Assembly (NCBI RefSeq): GCF_000454545.1
Contig: NZ_CM002139.1
Location: forward strand, 1,232,835 to 1,296,834
Reading direction: 5' to 3'
Source: Xanthomonas cassavae CFBP 4642
Lineage (GTDB): Bacteria > Pseudomonadota > Gammaproteobacteria > Xanthomonadales > Xanthomonadaceae
Length of the DNA stretch: 64,000 nt
Position numbers and translations under genes: made by a program. The stretch's first letter is position 1. The number at the start of each line of letters is the position of its first letter. Positions 39,619 to 49,133 of this stretch are shown piece by piece. Under the pieces are notes generated by a model. It worked only from the letters and a program-made list of their open reading frames with translations, was not told the origin of the DNA and ran no database searches.

Positions 39619-41679
39619 ATGCACGGGCGGCGCCACCCCAAGAATCCGCACGCCGAGGCCGAGCAGTTCCGCCGCCGTGCGGTGCTGGGCTTTGTGATGG
39701 TGGTGATCTGTCTGGTCGGCCTGGGCGGCTGGTACTTCAAGCTGCAGGTGCTCGACCACGAGGTCTACGCCACGCGCTCGGAAGCCAACCGCATCAAGCC
39801 CAGGCCGGTGGTGCCCGGGCGCGGCATGATCTACGACCGCACCGGCCGGCTGCTGGCCGAAAACGTGCCGGCCTTTCGCCTGGACGTGACCCCGGACAAG
39901 GTCGCCGACATGGACGCCATGCTGGCCGCGCTGGGCAAGGTGATCCCGATCGCGCCGGAGGATCTGGAGCGCTTCAACCGCGAGCGGCGCGCGCGCCGCA
40001 GCTTCTTGCCGGTGACGCTCAAGCTGCGCATGAGCGATGAGGAAATGGCGCGCTTTGCGGTGGAGCGCTGGCGCTTTCCCGGCGTGGAGCTGGAGCCGTA
40101 TCTGACCCGCCGCTATCCGTTCGGGCCGTTGTTCGCGCACATCATCGGCTACGTCGGCCGGATCGACGAAAAAGACCTGGCGGTGCTGGGCGAGGGCAAT
40201 GCCGCGCTCACCCACATGGGCAAGTCCGGGCTGGAGCGGTATTACGAGCAGGACCTGCGCGGGCAGGTGGGCTACGAGCAGGTCGAAACCAACGTACAGG
40301 GGCGGGCGATCCGCACTGTCGGCCGGGTCGCGCCGCAGTCGGGCGCGGACCTGCGGCTGTCGGTGGATGCCGACCTGCAGCGCGCGATGGTGGCCGCGTT
40401 CGGCGAGCACGAGGGCGCGGCGATCGCGATGGACCCGCGCACCGGCGAGATCCTGGGCATGGTCAGCCTGCCCAGCTACGACCCCAACCTGTTCGTCAAC
40501 GGCATCTCGCATACCGACTTCAAGATGCTCAACGACAACCCGTCGCGGCCGCAGTTCAACCGGCTGGTGCTCGGCGGCGTGGCGCCGGGCTCCACGCTCA
40601 AGCCGCTGATCGCGCTGGCCGGCCTGGACAGCGGGCTGCGCCGGCCGGAAGACCGGGTGCTGTCCACCGGCATGTTCTATCTGCCCGGGGTCAGCCGTGG
40701 CTGGGGCGACTCGCACCGCGGCGGCCACGGCTGGACCGACCTGCGCAAATCCATCGCCCAGTCGGTCAATACCTATTACTACCGGCTGGCGGTGGACATG
40801 GGCATCGAGCGCTTCGACCGCTACATGTCCGACTATGGATTCGGCCAGCCCACCGGGGTGGACCTGCTCGGTGAAATCGGCGGCATCCTGCCGTCGCCGG
40901 CCTACAAGTACAAGACCCGCAAGGAGCGCTGGTATCCCGGCGACACGGTCAATATCGCCATTGGCCAGGGCGACTGGAAGGTCACCCCGCTGCAGCTGGT
41001 GCGCGGGGTATCGGCCATCGCCGGCGGGCTGCTGCTGCGCCCGCACCTGGTGCTGGAGCAGCGCACCGGCTTCGACCATCCCTGGCAGCCGATGATCCAG
41101 CCGCCGGGCAAGCCGGTCAGCCCGAGCGCAGCGCACCTGCAGGTGGTGCGCGAGGGCATGATGGACACCATGCGCCCGGGCGGCACCGGGTATGCGATCA
41201 CGCCCGGCGCGCCGTACCAGATGGCCGGCAAGACCGGCACCGCGCAGGTGGTCAGCCGCAAGGGCGTGGCCGCGGTGGACCCGCGCAGCCTGCCGATGCA
41301 CCTGCGCCATCGTGGCCTGTTCGTCGGTTTTGCGCCGGCCGACAACCCGGTCATCGCGGTCGCGGTCGCAGTGGAGGGCGGCGGCTTCGGCACCAGCTCG
41401 GCGGCGCCGATCGCGCGCAAGATCTTCGACGCCTGGCTGCTCGGCAAGATGCCTGCGGGCATCCTGCCGCTGGACAGCGAACTGGGCATGACCGCGGTGG
41501 GCATCAACCAGTTCGAAGCCGGCGCCACCGATGCACGCCAGGCAGGCGATACGGCCGCCGCCACGCTGGAAGACCTGCCGGTGGTGATCGGCCAGACTGC
41601 GGTGGCGCTGGATCCCAGCACGCCCGCGCAACCTGTGGTGCCGGACGTGCCGGATGCGGTGCAGGAGACCGACCATTGA
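39619..41679 (+). CDS. mrdA: Penicillin-binding protein 2
   Basis: Elongation-specific class B transpeptidase that cross-links peptidoglycan with RodA. It has one N-terminal membrane helix (about residues 22-41), a pedestal domain with VVPGRGMIYDRTGRLLAEN, and a transpeptidase domain. Active-site motifs are Ser325 in GSTLKPL (SxxK), SVNTYYY (SxN) and KTGTAQ. The length is 686 aa, longer than the roughly 630 of E. coli, owing to a C-terminal extension of acidic/Ala-Pro type. The stop overlaps the rodA TTG start. Confidence 0.96.
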   Translation: MHGRRHPKNPHAEAEQFRRRAVLGFVMVVICLVGLGGWYFKLQVLDHEVYATRSEANRIKPRPVVPGRGMIYDRTGRLLAENVPAFRLDVTPDKVADMDAMLAALGKVIPIAPEDLERFNRERRARRSFLPVTLKLRMSDEEMARFAVERWRFPGVELEPYLTRRYPFGPLFAHIIGYVGRIDEKDLAVLGEGNAALTHMGKSGLERYYEQDLRGQVGYEQVETNVQGRAIRTVGRVAPQSGADLRLSVDADLQRAMVAAFGEHEGAAIAMDPRTGEILGMVSLPSYDPNLFVNGISHTDFKMLNDNPSRPQFNRLVLGGVAPGSTLKPLIALAGLDSGLRRPEDRVLSTGMFYLPGVSRGWGDSHRGGHGWTDLRKSIAQSVNTYYYRLAVDMGIERFDRYMSDYGFGQPTGVDLLGEIGGILPSPAYKYKTRKERWYPGDTVNIAIGQGDWKVTPLQLVRGVSAIAGGLLLRPHLVLEQRTGFDHPWQPMIQPPGKPVSPSAAHLQVVREGMMDTMRPGGTGYAITPGAPYQMAGKTGTAQVVSRKGVAAVDPRSLPMHLRHRGLFVGFAPADNPVIAVAVAVEGGGFGTSSAAPIARKIFDAWLLGKMPAGILPLDSELGMTAVGINQFEAGATDARQAGDTAAATLEDLPVVIGQTAVALDPSTPAQPVVPDVPDAVQETDH

Positions 41680-42794
41680 GTGACATCCTGCGCTGGTTGG
41701 TGGACATGGCCGCGCGCTTCACGCGCAGCCTGGACTGGGTGCTGTGCCTGGCGCTTGGCGCGTTGATGGTGATCGGCCTGTCGGTGCTCAAGAGCGCCGG
41801 CGGCGCCGCCAACGGCGATCACCTGGTGATGGCGCAAGCCGTGCGCTTCGTCATCGGCCTGGCTGCGATGTGGGGCATTTCGCGCATGTCGGTGCTGCGC
41901 CTGCGCGCCTGGACGCCGTGGGTGTACGGCCTGTCGATGCTGCCGTTGCTGGCGGTGTTCGCGCTGGGCACCGGCAAATACGGCCGCCAGTGGCTAGACC
42001 TGAAAGTGTTTTACCTGCAGCCGGCCGAGCTGCTCAAGATCAGCCTGCCGATGATGGCGGCCTGGTATCTGCATCGCATGCCGCTGCCGCCGCGCATCTC
42101 CACCGTGCTGGTGACCGGGGTGATCATCGGCGTGCCGACCGCACTGATCATGCTGCAGCCGGACTTCGGCACCGGCGTGCTGATCGCCGCCAGCGGCGTG
42201 TTCGTGCTGCTGCTGGCCGGGTTGCCGTGGTGGTGGGTGGCGGTGGGCATCGGCGGGGTCTCGGCGGCTGCGCCGGTGGCTTGGTTCTGGCTGCTGCGCC
42301 CGTACCAGAAGGACCGCATCATGATGTTCCTCAATCCGGAAAACGACGCGCTCGGTGCCGGCTGGAACATCATCCAGTCCAAGATCGCCATTGGCTCCGG
42401 CGGGCTGGATGGCAAGGGCTGGGGGCTGGGCTCGCAATCGCATCTGAACTTCATTCCCGAGCAGACCACCGACTTCGCGTTCTCCGTGCTCAGCGAGGAA
42501 TTCGGCTGGATCGGCGTCGCCACCGTGCTGACCTTGTATCTCGTTGTCATCGGCCGCTGCCTGTGGATCGCCTCGCAGGCACGCGACACCTATTCGCGCC
42601 TGGTCGCCGGTGCCACCGGCCTGGCGTTCTTCGTCTACGTGCTGGTCAACGGCGGCATGATCTCCGGCCTGCTGCCGGTGGTGGGCGTGCCGATGCCGCT
42701 GATGAGTTACGGCGGCACCTCGGCAGTGTCGTTGCTGGCCGGGTTGGGGCTGGTGATGGCGGTGAAGTCGCATCGCCCGGTGCATGGGTATTGA
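41676..42794 (+). CDS. rodA: RodA, SEDS peptidoglycan glycosyltransferase
   Basis: Polymerises lipid II in the side wall with PBP2. It is a 372-aa protein of about ten membrane helices, with SEDS signatures LQPDFGTGVLIAASG, the NPENDALGAGWNIIQSKIAIGSGG region, and GLLPVVGVPMPLMSYGGTSAV. I read the start as TTG at 41676, overlapping the mrdA stop, with AGGAGA eight bases upstream; an in-frame ATG at 41706 would remove ten residues. Last gene of the cluster. Confidence 0.95.
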   Translation: MSDILRWLVDMAARFTRSLDWVLCLALGALMVIGLSVLKSAGGAANGDHLVMAQAVRFVIGLAAMWGISRMSVLRLRAWTPWVYGLSMLPLLAVFALGTGKYGRQWLDLKVFYLQPAELLKISLPMMAAWYLHRMPLPPRISTVLVTGVIIGVPTALIMLQPDFGTGVLIAASGVFVLLLAGLPWWWVAVGIGGVSAAAPVAWFWLLRPYQKDRIMMFLNPENDALGAGWNIIQSKIAIGSGGLDGKGWGLGSQSHLNFIPEQTTDFAFSVLSEEFGWIGVATVLTLYLVVIGRCLWIASQARDTYSRLVAGATGLAFFVYVLVNGGMISGLLPVVGVPMPLMSYGGTSAVSLLAGLGLVMAVKSHRPVHGY

Positions 42795-43011
42795 GGCCGC
42801 GCAGCTGCACTGCATCGCATGCGTGCGCGCGCGCTGTGATCGCCAGGCAGATTGCCTGACTTGCGTCACGCCGATCACTCCGCGCGCAGCAGGCCTGCAC
42901 GATCGCGTTGTTGACGGTCGTAACGCGCGCATGTCATCGCGCTGACAGCTCGGCACCTGTGGCGTGTTTTGCGCGCTGCGTTGCAAGGAGCGCGCAGCGC
43001 GCGGGCGTGAC

Positions 43012-43072
43012 TTCGCTCGCACGGTGCCCGATTCGCTCATCTGTTACGGGCGCACCCCACGCTCCGTAGAGT
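43012..43072 (+). promoter_or_regulatory. Perfect PIP box with -10 for the polygalacturonase gene
   Basis: TTCGC, exactly 15 bases, TTCGC (43012-43036), then after 30 bases TAGAGT (43067-43072), matching the YANNNT -10. This is the published architecture of HrpX-activated promoters in Xanthomonas. It lies 82 bases before the start codon. The rest of gap 42795-43153 holds nothing else recognisable. Confidence 0.85.
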
Positions 43073-43153
43073 CCGCCACGCCGCTGCAGCGACGGCGGCC
43101 GCGCCGCGTTGCCCGCATGGGCACGTGCACCTTTCTTTCGGACGATCTCCTGT

Positions 43154-44545
43154 ATGAAACTGCTTTCTGTTGCCATTGGCGGCGTCTGTCTTACGCTTGC
43201 TACGCAGGCCGGTGCCGTCACCTTCGCCACCGGTGATGCCCGTGCTGTCTCCGAGCCCTCGATTCCCGCCAGTTGTCAGCCGCCCTTGAAGGCCAGCCGA
43301 ACGCCGGCCGGGCGACAATTCGACGATGTGCTGGAAAAAACGCCACCCGATACCGCGACGATCCAGAACGCGCTAAATACCTGCAAGAGCGGAAGCGTGC
43401 TGCTGACCAGTGGCAGCGGCAACGCGTTTCTGACTGGCCCGCTCTCGATTCCAGCGAATGTCACCTTGGTCATCGACCAAGGCGTCACGTTGTACGGCTC
43501 ACGCGATCCGGCCGACTACGGCAGCGGCTGCGGCGTGGCCGCCTCCAAGAGCGGTGGCTGCCTGCCGTTGATCAGCGTCAAGGGCAATAACGCCGGCGTC
43601 ATGGGCATTCGTACCGGCGGGCGCCAGGGCACCATCGATGGGCGCGGCGATCTGACCATGCTGGGCAAGAGCACCACGTGGTGGGAGTTCGGCGAAAACG
43701 CCAAGAAGGCCAATCTGGTGCAGAACAGCCCGGACCTGATCAAGGTGCAGAACTCCAATGCGTTCACGCTCTACAACGTCAACCTGATCAATGCGGCGTA
43801 CTTCCATTTCTTTTCGCATATCGTCAACGGCCTCACCATCTGGGGCGTGCGGGTGAAGTCGCCGGCCACCAGCCCCAATACCGACGGGCTGGATCTGGAC
43901 AGCGTGGTCAACGCCACCATCCACGACAGTGACGTGATGGGGGGCGACGACGGCGTGGCGATCAAGACCATCGCGTCCAAGTCGGCCAATATCACCGTAC
44001 GCAACTCCCGGTTCTACGGCACCCACGGCATCTCGATCGGCAGCGAGGTGATGTCTGGCGTCAGCAACGTGCTGGTGGAGAACAATGCATTGGTGTCCAC
44101 CGACGATGCGGGTAACCGCAGTACCGACAACAACGGCCTGCGCATTAAGACCAGCATCGTCAAGGGCGGCCCGGTCAGCCAGGTTACCTATCGCGCGACC
44201 TGCCTGTACGGCGTGACCAGTCCGGTGGTGATCAATCCGTTCTATGCCGGAGGCAGCGGCGGCACCAAGCCGACCTTCAGCGCCATCGTCGTGGACGGCT
44301 TGCGCAGTGCCAACGATGCCGGCGGCAAAGGCTGGATCCTGCGCGGCTACGACGCGCAGACGCCGTTGGATCTGGTGCTGGCCAATGTGGTCACCGGAAA
44401 CACGTCGGTCACTGCGAGCAACGCGAAGATCGGGCTGAGCAACAGTGCACTGACGCCCACCGGTCCTGGCGTCACCACCGGTGCCGTGCAAGTCGAAGGC
44501 GCCGTGCCCACCTGCTCGGGCGCGCCGCACTTCCCGGCACTGTAA
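43154..44545 (+). CDS. Secreted GH28 polygalacturonase
   Basis: Hydrolyses the homogalacturonan backbone of plant pectin. A signal peptide (MKLLSVAIGGVCLTLATQAGA) directs Sec export; in Xanthomonas such enzymes leave through the type II secretion system. GH28 motifs are NTDGLDLD, GGDDGVAIK, THGISIGS (the G-H-G motif as THG here) and LRIKT. The right-handed beta-helix pattern spans most of its 463 aa. Start 43154 is the first ATG of the signal peptide. The upstream PIP box ties it to the Hrp virulence regulon. GC content looks like its neighbours, so no sign of recent transfer. Confidence 0.93.
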   Translation: MKLLSVAIGGVCLTLATQAGAVTFATGDARAVSEPSIPASCQPPLKASRTPAGRQFDDVLEKTPPDTATIQNALNTCKSGSVLLTSGSGNAFLTGPLSIPANVTLVIDQGVTLYGSRDPADYGSGCGVAASKSGGCLPLISVKGNNAGVMGIRTGGRQGTIDGRGDLTMLGKSTTWWEFGENAKKANLVQNSPDLIKVQNSNAFTLYNVNLINAAYFHFFSHIVNGLTIWGVRVKSPATSPNTDGLDLDSVVNATIHDSDVMGGDDGVAIKTIASKSANITVRNSRFYGTHGISIGSEVMSGVSNVLVENNALVSTDDAGNRSTDNNGLRIKTSIVKGGPVSQVTYRATCLYGVTSPVVINPFYAGGSGGTKPTFSAIVVDGLRSANDAGGKGWILRGYDAQTPLDLVLANVVTGNTSVTASNAKIGLSNSALTPTGPGVTTGAVQVEGAVPTCSGAPHFPAL

Positions 44546-44549
44546 GACA

Positions 44550-44580
44550 TCCGGCGCGGCCATTGAACGGTCGCGCCGGA
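44550..44580 (+). terminator. Strong hairpin after the polygalacturonase gene
   Basis: TCCGGCGCGGCC and GGTCGCGCCGGA form a 12-pair stem with one G-U and a seven-base loop, starting five bases after the stop. No T tract follows, so it may be a rho-independent terminator of the GC-rich type or an mRNA stabiliser. Confidence 0.45.
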
Positions 44581-44887
44581 CCTGCAGCTGCCGACGCGAT
44601 AACGACGCCCCGGAGGGGCACTGCCCGGGCGTTGTCTGAAGAGCCTGCCTTGCAACTGCAGTCATGGGCGCAGGCGCAGGTTCCGGCATGCAAGATCGAT
44701 CAGCCACTGGGCGAACCGGCCATCATCGGGCGATTGGCAAGGCCGCTGCTGGACAGGCCGCTGTGGCCGCCGCAGGCTGCGACCCCGGCCTCAGGCCACG
44801 ATCTTCAGTGGTCCGATGTTTCACTCTCGACCCGCCGGCCCCTGGTCCTCCTGTTCTGTTGTTCCCTGGCCTCCCCGTCTTCAGCCC

Positions 44888-44911
44888 GCTTCCCAATCCC
44901 CAATCCCCAAT
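44888..44911. repeat. Single arm of the CCCAATCCCC dispersed repeat
   Basis: CTTCCCAATCCCCAATCCCC, an isolated arm without a partner nearby. The rest of 44581-44926 holds no supportable gene. Confidence 0.6.
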
Positions 44912-44926
44912 TTGCTGCAGCCCGCC

Positions 44927-44956
44927 TTGACTTGAGTCAAAGTCTTTGCGTTTCAT
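44927..44956 (+). promoter_or_regulatory. Candidate mltB promoter overlapping a palindrome
   Basis: TTGACT, 18 bases, TTTCAT form a possible -35/-10 pair 46-75 bases before the mltB ATG. The -35 is half of the perfect palindrome TTGACTTGAGTCAA (44927-44940), which could be a repressor or activator site. Confidence 0.35.
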
Positions 44957-45001
44957 GGCCTTATTGCCAGAAGTTCATCTGATGTCTGTTACCCTCGGCC
45001 G

Positions 45002-46150
45002 ATGATTCGACGCACCCTGACCTGCCTGCTCACCCTCGGCCTAGTCGCCTGCGCGACCCAGCCCAGCCCTCCGTTCCCGCCGCCGGCGGCCAGCGCTCCC
45101 CCGGCAAGGCCGCCCGGTACTCCGGCAGCGTCTGCTACGCCCGCCAGTGCCGCTGCCGAAGCGCCCGCGCTTCCGCCGGTCGACCTGACCCCGGTGCCAT
45201 TCGAGATCGCCCGCGCAAACTTCGTGCGCGACACCGCCGCCCGGTACGGCATCGATGCCGCGCAGATCGAAGCCACGCTGGCGCAAGCGCAGTTCAAGGA
45301 CGCCATCGTCACCGCGATGTCGCGTCCGGCCGAACGGGTCAAGCCGTGGAACGACTACCGGCCGATGTTCATCACCCAGGCCCGCATCGATGGCGGGCGC
45401 ACGTTCCTGGCCGAACACCGTGCCGAGTTGAGCAAGGTGGAGGCTGCCACCGGTGTGCCGGCGCAAGTGATCGTGGCCATCATCGGGGTGGAAACCAGCT
45501 ACGGTACGAACGCAGGCAAACACCGCGTGCTGGATGCGCTATACACGCTGGCGTTCCGTTATCCACGCAGCGGCGACCCGGCCAAGCTCGAGCGCGAAGT
45601 GCGGCGCGAGCTGTTTTTCCGCGATGAACTTGGTCAATTGTTCGCGCTCGGCAAGGAAGAGCAACTCGACGTCACCGCGCTGATCGGCAGCTACGCCGGT
45701 GCGATGGGCATGGGCCAGTTCATGCCATCGAGCTACCGCCAGTTCGGTGTCGATGGCGATGCCGACGGCAAGCGCAATCTGTTCACCGATTACAACGACG
45801 TGTTCGCCTCGATCGCCAACTACTTCGTCAAGAAGGGCGGCTGGGTGCGCGACGGGCAGGTAGCGGTGCCGGCTACGCTGGCCGCCGGCCACGAGGAATT
45901 CAATCCCACCGACTGGTCGCCGGTGTATACGCTGGCCGACCTGTCGGCGCGTGGCTATCACCCCAACGCACCGGTGGTGGCCGGCAGCACCGCCACGCCG
46001 ATCAGCCTGGATGATGCCAACGGCAAGCAGTACTGGCTGGGGTTCCAGAACTTCTACGCAATCACCCGCTACAACATCTCCAAGATGTACGCGATGGCCG
46101 TGTTCCAGCTGTCCGAGGCCATCGCCGGCAAGGAGTTACCACCGGCATGA
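45002..46150 (+). CDS. mltB: Membrane-bound lytic murein transglycosylase B
   Basis: Cleaves the MurNAc-GlcNAc bond of peptidoglycan leaving a 1,6-anhydro end. A lipoprotein: signal ends with lipobox LVAC (about residue 17), then an Ala/Pro linker of about 45 residues. The catalytic glutamate is Glu164 in IIGVETSYG, matching the position in E. coli Slt35. MGMGQFMPSSYRQFGVDGDAD and the EF-hand-like loop are typical of the family. The length is 382 aa. The stop overlaps the rlpA ATG, and dacC follows, forming a cell-wall remodelling group. Confidence 0.93.
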   Translation: MIRRTLTCLLTLGLVACATQPSPPFPPPAASAPPARPPGTPAASATPASAAAEAPALPPVDLTPVPFEIARANFVRDTAARYGIDAAQIEATLAQAQFKDAIVTAMSRPAERVKPWNDYRPMFITQARIDGGRTFLAEHRAELSKVEAATGVPAQVIVAIIGVETSYGTNAGKHRVLDALYTLAFRYPRSGDPAKLEREVRRELFFRDELGQLFALGKEEQLDVTALIGSYAGAMGMGQFMPSSYRQFGVDGDADGKRNLFTDYNDVFASIANYFVKKGGWVRDGQVAVPATLAAGHEEFNPTDWSPVYTLADLSARGYHPNAPVVAGSTATPISLDDANGKQYWLGFQNFYAITRYNISKMYAMAVFQLSEAIAGKELPPA

Positions 46151-47523
46151 ACAGCATGACAGGCCCCAAGTGGCTGATCCCGATGGCATTGATGCTGGGC
46201 CTGGCGGCCTGCAGCAGCGCACCGAAGAAAGGTGCCGGCAGCACCGGTAGCGGTGCCATCAAGGGCGTCAAGGTCGATGGCAAGGGACCGGCGTATGTCG
46301 CGACCGGATGCCCCCCCACGTCGCCGTACGCGGCGGCCAAGGAAGACCCGTCCACGCGTGGCGATTACACCGCCGGCGGCCTGTACAAACCCGGCGTCAA
46401 GGACAGTACGCCGGACCACGTGCCCAACGTGGCCTGCATTCCCGAACCCCTGGTCACCAACGAGCCGCGCTCGGCGGTGGGCAACCGCTCGCCGTATGAG
46501 GTGCTGGGCAAGCGCTACGTGGTGATGGACAACCCCGGCGACTATGTCGAACGCGGGACCGCCTCGTATTACGGCAGCAAATTCCACGGCCGGCTGACCT
46601 CCAACAAGGAGGTCTACGACATGTACGCCTTCACTGCCGCGCACAAGACCCTGCCACTGCCAAGCTTTGCACTGGTCACCAATACCGACACCGGCGACTC
46701 GGTGGTGGTGCGGGTCAACGACCGCGGTCCGTTTCACGACGGACGCGTGATCGATCTGAGCTACGCCGCGGCGGTCAAGCTGGGCATCACCGGCAAGGGC
46801 ACCGGCAATGTGGAAGTGCGCGGGCTGACCGAAGCCGATAACGGCAACCTGCTGGCCAAGCGCCGCCGCAGCCAGCCGGCCTCTACGGCCGTTGCCACGG
46901 CGCGGCCTGTTGCGGGCAGCAGCCAGATCGATGGTCTGGTGCAGCGCCTGCCCACCCGCACCGTGCCGCCACGTGCGGCGGCGAGCGCAGGTACGGTGGT
47001 TGCCGCGCCTGCCGCTGCCTCGAATGGCGCTGTGGTCATCCCGGCCGGCGAACGGTGGCGCTATCGCGTGGCCGATTCGCGCCAGCCCGGTAATGCCGAC
47101 AATTTCGATGCCTGGATGCAGGCGCAGGGCGTACGTGTGGCCACCGGCAAGCCGGCGGCCGCCACGCCGCGTCCGGCTGCTGCTGCGCCGGTTGCCGTCG
47201 CGGTGGTCAAGGCGCCGGCGAGCGCGCCTGCGCGCCCGGTCAAGGTCGATCCGGTTCCGGCCAGGGCGCCCAGCGCCGCCGAATCCGCGCTGGGCGACAT
47301 CCTGTTGCAGGTTGCCAGTTTCGCCAGCCGCGAAAATGCCAATCGCGCGCTGTCGCAGCTGGCATCGGCCGGCATCGCCGGAGCCAGCGTCAGCGATATC
47401 GTCAGTGGCGGACGTACCTTGTGGCGCCTGCGCGTCAATGCACGCGATCACGCCAATGCCTCGGAAATCGCGCAGCGCATCGCCGGCCTGGGCTTCGGGC
47501 GCCCGCAGATCGTCGCCAACTAG
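46147..47523 (+). CDS. rlpA: Septal ring lytic transglycosylase RlpA
   Basis: Acts on glycan strands lacking stem peptides during daughter-cell separation. A lipoprotein (lipobox LAAC) of 458 aa. The double-psi beta-barrel spans about residues 138-225, with GTASYYGSKFHGRLTSNKE in two blocks, the catalytic-site GPFHDGRVIDLSYAAA and FALVTNTDTGDSVVVRVND. A long Ala/Pro-rich linker precedes a SPOR domain at the C-terminus (ILLQVASFASRENANRAL) that binds denuded septal peptidoglycan. Translationally coupled to mltB. Confidence 0.93.
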   Translation: MNSMTGPKWLIPMALMLGLAACSSAPKKGAGSTGSGAIKGVKVDGKGPAYVATGCPPTSPYAAAKEDPSTRGDYTAGGLYKPGVKDSTPDHVPNVACIPEPLVTNEPRSAVGNRSPYEVLGKRYVVMDNPGDYVERGTASYYGSKFHGRLTSNKEVYDMYAFTAAHKTLPLPSFALVTNTDTGDSVVVRVNDRGPFHDGRVIDLSYAAAVKLGITGKGTGNVEVRGLTEADNGNLLAKRRRSQPASTAVATARPVAGSSQIDGLVQRLPTRTVPPRAAASAGTVVAAPAAASNGAVVIPAGERWRYRVADSRQPGNADNFDAWMQAQGVRVATGKPAAATPRPAAAAPVAVAVVKAPASAPARPVKVDPVPARAPSAAESALGDILLQVASFASRENANRALSQLASAGIAGASVSDIVSGGRTLWRLRVNARDHANASEIAQRIAGLGFGRPQIVAN

Positions 47524-47782
47524 CGACGATCGATCCGGCAGCCAAGGCGTCGGCGGGTAGGCCGGCGCCCGCTATCGACAGGTAGCGTCGGGCAGCCGCG
47601 ATCACGACGCGCCCAATGCAGCTTGCTCGATCGCCCAGCGCGTCAGCCACGTTCGGCGCGTCGTCTGCCGCCATCGCTGAACTGCGCAGGCGCGCGCAGC
47701 ATCGCGTGCGTCGCCCTGATCGCCGTGGCGCCTTACAATTTCGCATTACCCAGCCTTCGGGCCCGTCAGGAGTCGTTCTTCA

Positions 47783-48988
47783 ATGAAATTCCGCTTCGCC
47801 GCCGCTGCGGTGGCCACGTTTGCCTTTGGCCTGGTCTGCGCGCAGACCCCTGCGCCGCAGCCGACGCCTGCCGTTGCCGCTGCGCCGGCCGCCGTCCCGG
47901 TTCCGCCCGCGCCCGCGCCGGCCGTCTCCAAGTCCTGGATCCTGATGGACTACGCCACCGGGCAGGTGCTGGCCGGCGAGAACATCCACCAGCAACTGGC
48001 GCCGGCCTCGATCACCAAGGTGATGACCTCCTATGTGGTGGCCGCCGAGATCAAGAACGGCAAGGTCACCCGCGACGACCAGGTCATGATGAGCGAGCGC
48101 GCCTGGCGCGAAGGTGGCGCAGGCACCGATGGCAGCTATAGCGGCTTCCCGGTCAACCAGACCGCGCGTCTGGAAGACATGGAAAAGGGCATGGCGATCC
48201 AGTCCGGCAACGACGCGGCGATCGCGCTGGCCGAGCATGTGGCCGGCAGCGAAGAAGCGTTCGCCTCGCTGATGAACAGCTATGCCGCCAAGATCGGCAT
48301 GAAGAACTCCTACTTCGTCAACGCGCATGGTCTGAGCGCCGAAGGCCACCATTCCACCGCCTACGATCTGGCCCTGCTGGGCCGCGCGATGGTGCGCGAT
48401 TACCCGGAAACCTACGCCTACAACAAGATCAAGGAATTCCAGGTCGGCAGCATCAAGCAGAACAACCGCAATCTGCTGTTGTGGCGCGACCCGGCGGTGG
48501 ATGGCATCAAGACCGGCCACACCTCCGAAGCCGGCTACTGCCTGCTGAGCTCGGCCAAGCGCGGCGACCAGCGCCTGGTCGCGGTGGTGATGGGCGATTC
48601 GTCCGAGCGCCAGCGCGCCGACGACAGCCTGGCCCTGCTCAACTGGGGCTTCCGCTTCTTCGAGACCCACAGCCTGTATGCACCGGGCAAGGTCGTGACC
48701 AAGCAGAAAGTCTGGAAGGGCGCGCAGGACGAAGTGCAGCTCGGCGTGGCCCAGCCATTGCTGGTCAGCCTGCAGCGCGGCCGCTACAACGATCTCAGGC
48801 CCAGCATGGAGGTGGCCAAGAACCTGCAGGCGCCCATCAAGAAGGGCCAGCAGGTCGGCACTGTCAATGTCAGCCTGGACGGCAAGATCATCGCCCAGGC
48901 CCCGCTGGTCGCCATCAACGCGGTCGAGGAGGGCGGATTCTTCAAGCGCCTCTGGGATGCGTTCTGGATGTGGTGGGAATCGGAGTGA
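47783..48988 (+). CDS. dacC: D-alanyl-D-alanine carboxypeptidase (PBP5/6 family)
   Basis: Removes the terminal D-Ala of stem pentapeptides in the periplasm. The signal peptide is followed by a short Ala/Pro stretch. The penicillin-binding motifs are Ser76-I-T-K79 (SxxK), SGN in IQSGNDAA and KTG in DGIKTGHTSEAGYC. The C-terminal domain ends in an amphipathic membrane-binding helix (FFKRLWDAFWMWWES), as in E. coli DacA/DacC. The symbol distinguishes poorly between dacA and dacC. The 259-base gap before it separates it from rlpA, so it may have its own promoter; a strong terminator follows. Confidence 0.92.
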   Translation: MKFRFAAAAVATFAFGLVCAQTPAPQPTPAVAAAPAAVPVPPAPAPAVSKSWILMDYATGQVLAGENIHQQLAPASITKVMTSYVVAAEIKNGKVTRDDQVMMSERAWREGGAGTDGSYSGFPVNQTARLEDMEKGMAIQSGNDAAIALAEHVAGSEEAFASLMNSYAAKIGMKNSYFVNAHGLSAEGHHSTAYDLALLGRAMVRDYPETYAYNKIKEFQVGSIKQNNRNLLLWRDPAVDGIKTGHTSEAGYCLLSSAKRGDQRLVAVVMGDSSERQRADDSLALLNWGFRFFETHSLYAPGKVVTKQKVWKGAQDEVQLGVAQPLLVSLQRGRYNDLRPSMEVAKNLQAPIKKGQQVGTVNVSLDGKIIAQAPLVAINAVEEGGFFKRLWDAFWMWWESE

Positions 48989-48991
48989 TCC

Positions 48992-49025
48992 AAAGAAAAA
49001 GCCGGCGAACGCCGGCTTTTTCTTT
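48992..49025. terminator. Bidirectional rho-independent terminator after dacC
   Basis: AAAGAAAAAGCCGGC and GCCGGCTTTTTCTTT form a perfect 15-pair inverted repeat with loop GAAC; the A and T tracts allow termination from both sides, suiting the convergent LpxR-like gene. Confidence 0.92.
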
Positions 49026-49027
49026 GC

Positions 49028-49133
49028 GGGGATTGGGGATTGGAGATTCGGGATTGGCAAAGGCGAGAGCAGCAGCGAAGCACCAGCAGCCCGCTCTTGC
49101 GACTCCCCAATCCCGACTCCCCAATCCCATCCC
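49028..49133. repeat. GGGGATTGGGGATT-arm element between convergent genes
   Basis: Left arm GGGGATTGGAGATTCGGGATTGG in two pieces, right arm CTCCCCAATCCCGACTCCCC, with about 50 bases between. It sits between the terminator and the stop codon of the next gene. It is a full inverted-arm copy like the one at 11258. Confidence 0.75.

Noticed and set aside
38371..41676. 1101-residue minus-strand frame opposite mreC-mreD-mrdA
   Set aside because: Antisense of well-identified genes; no domain or ribosome binding site.
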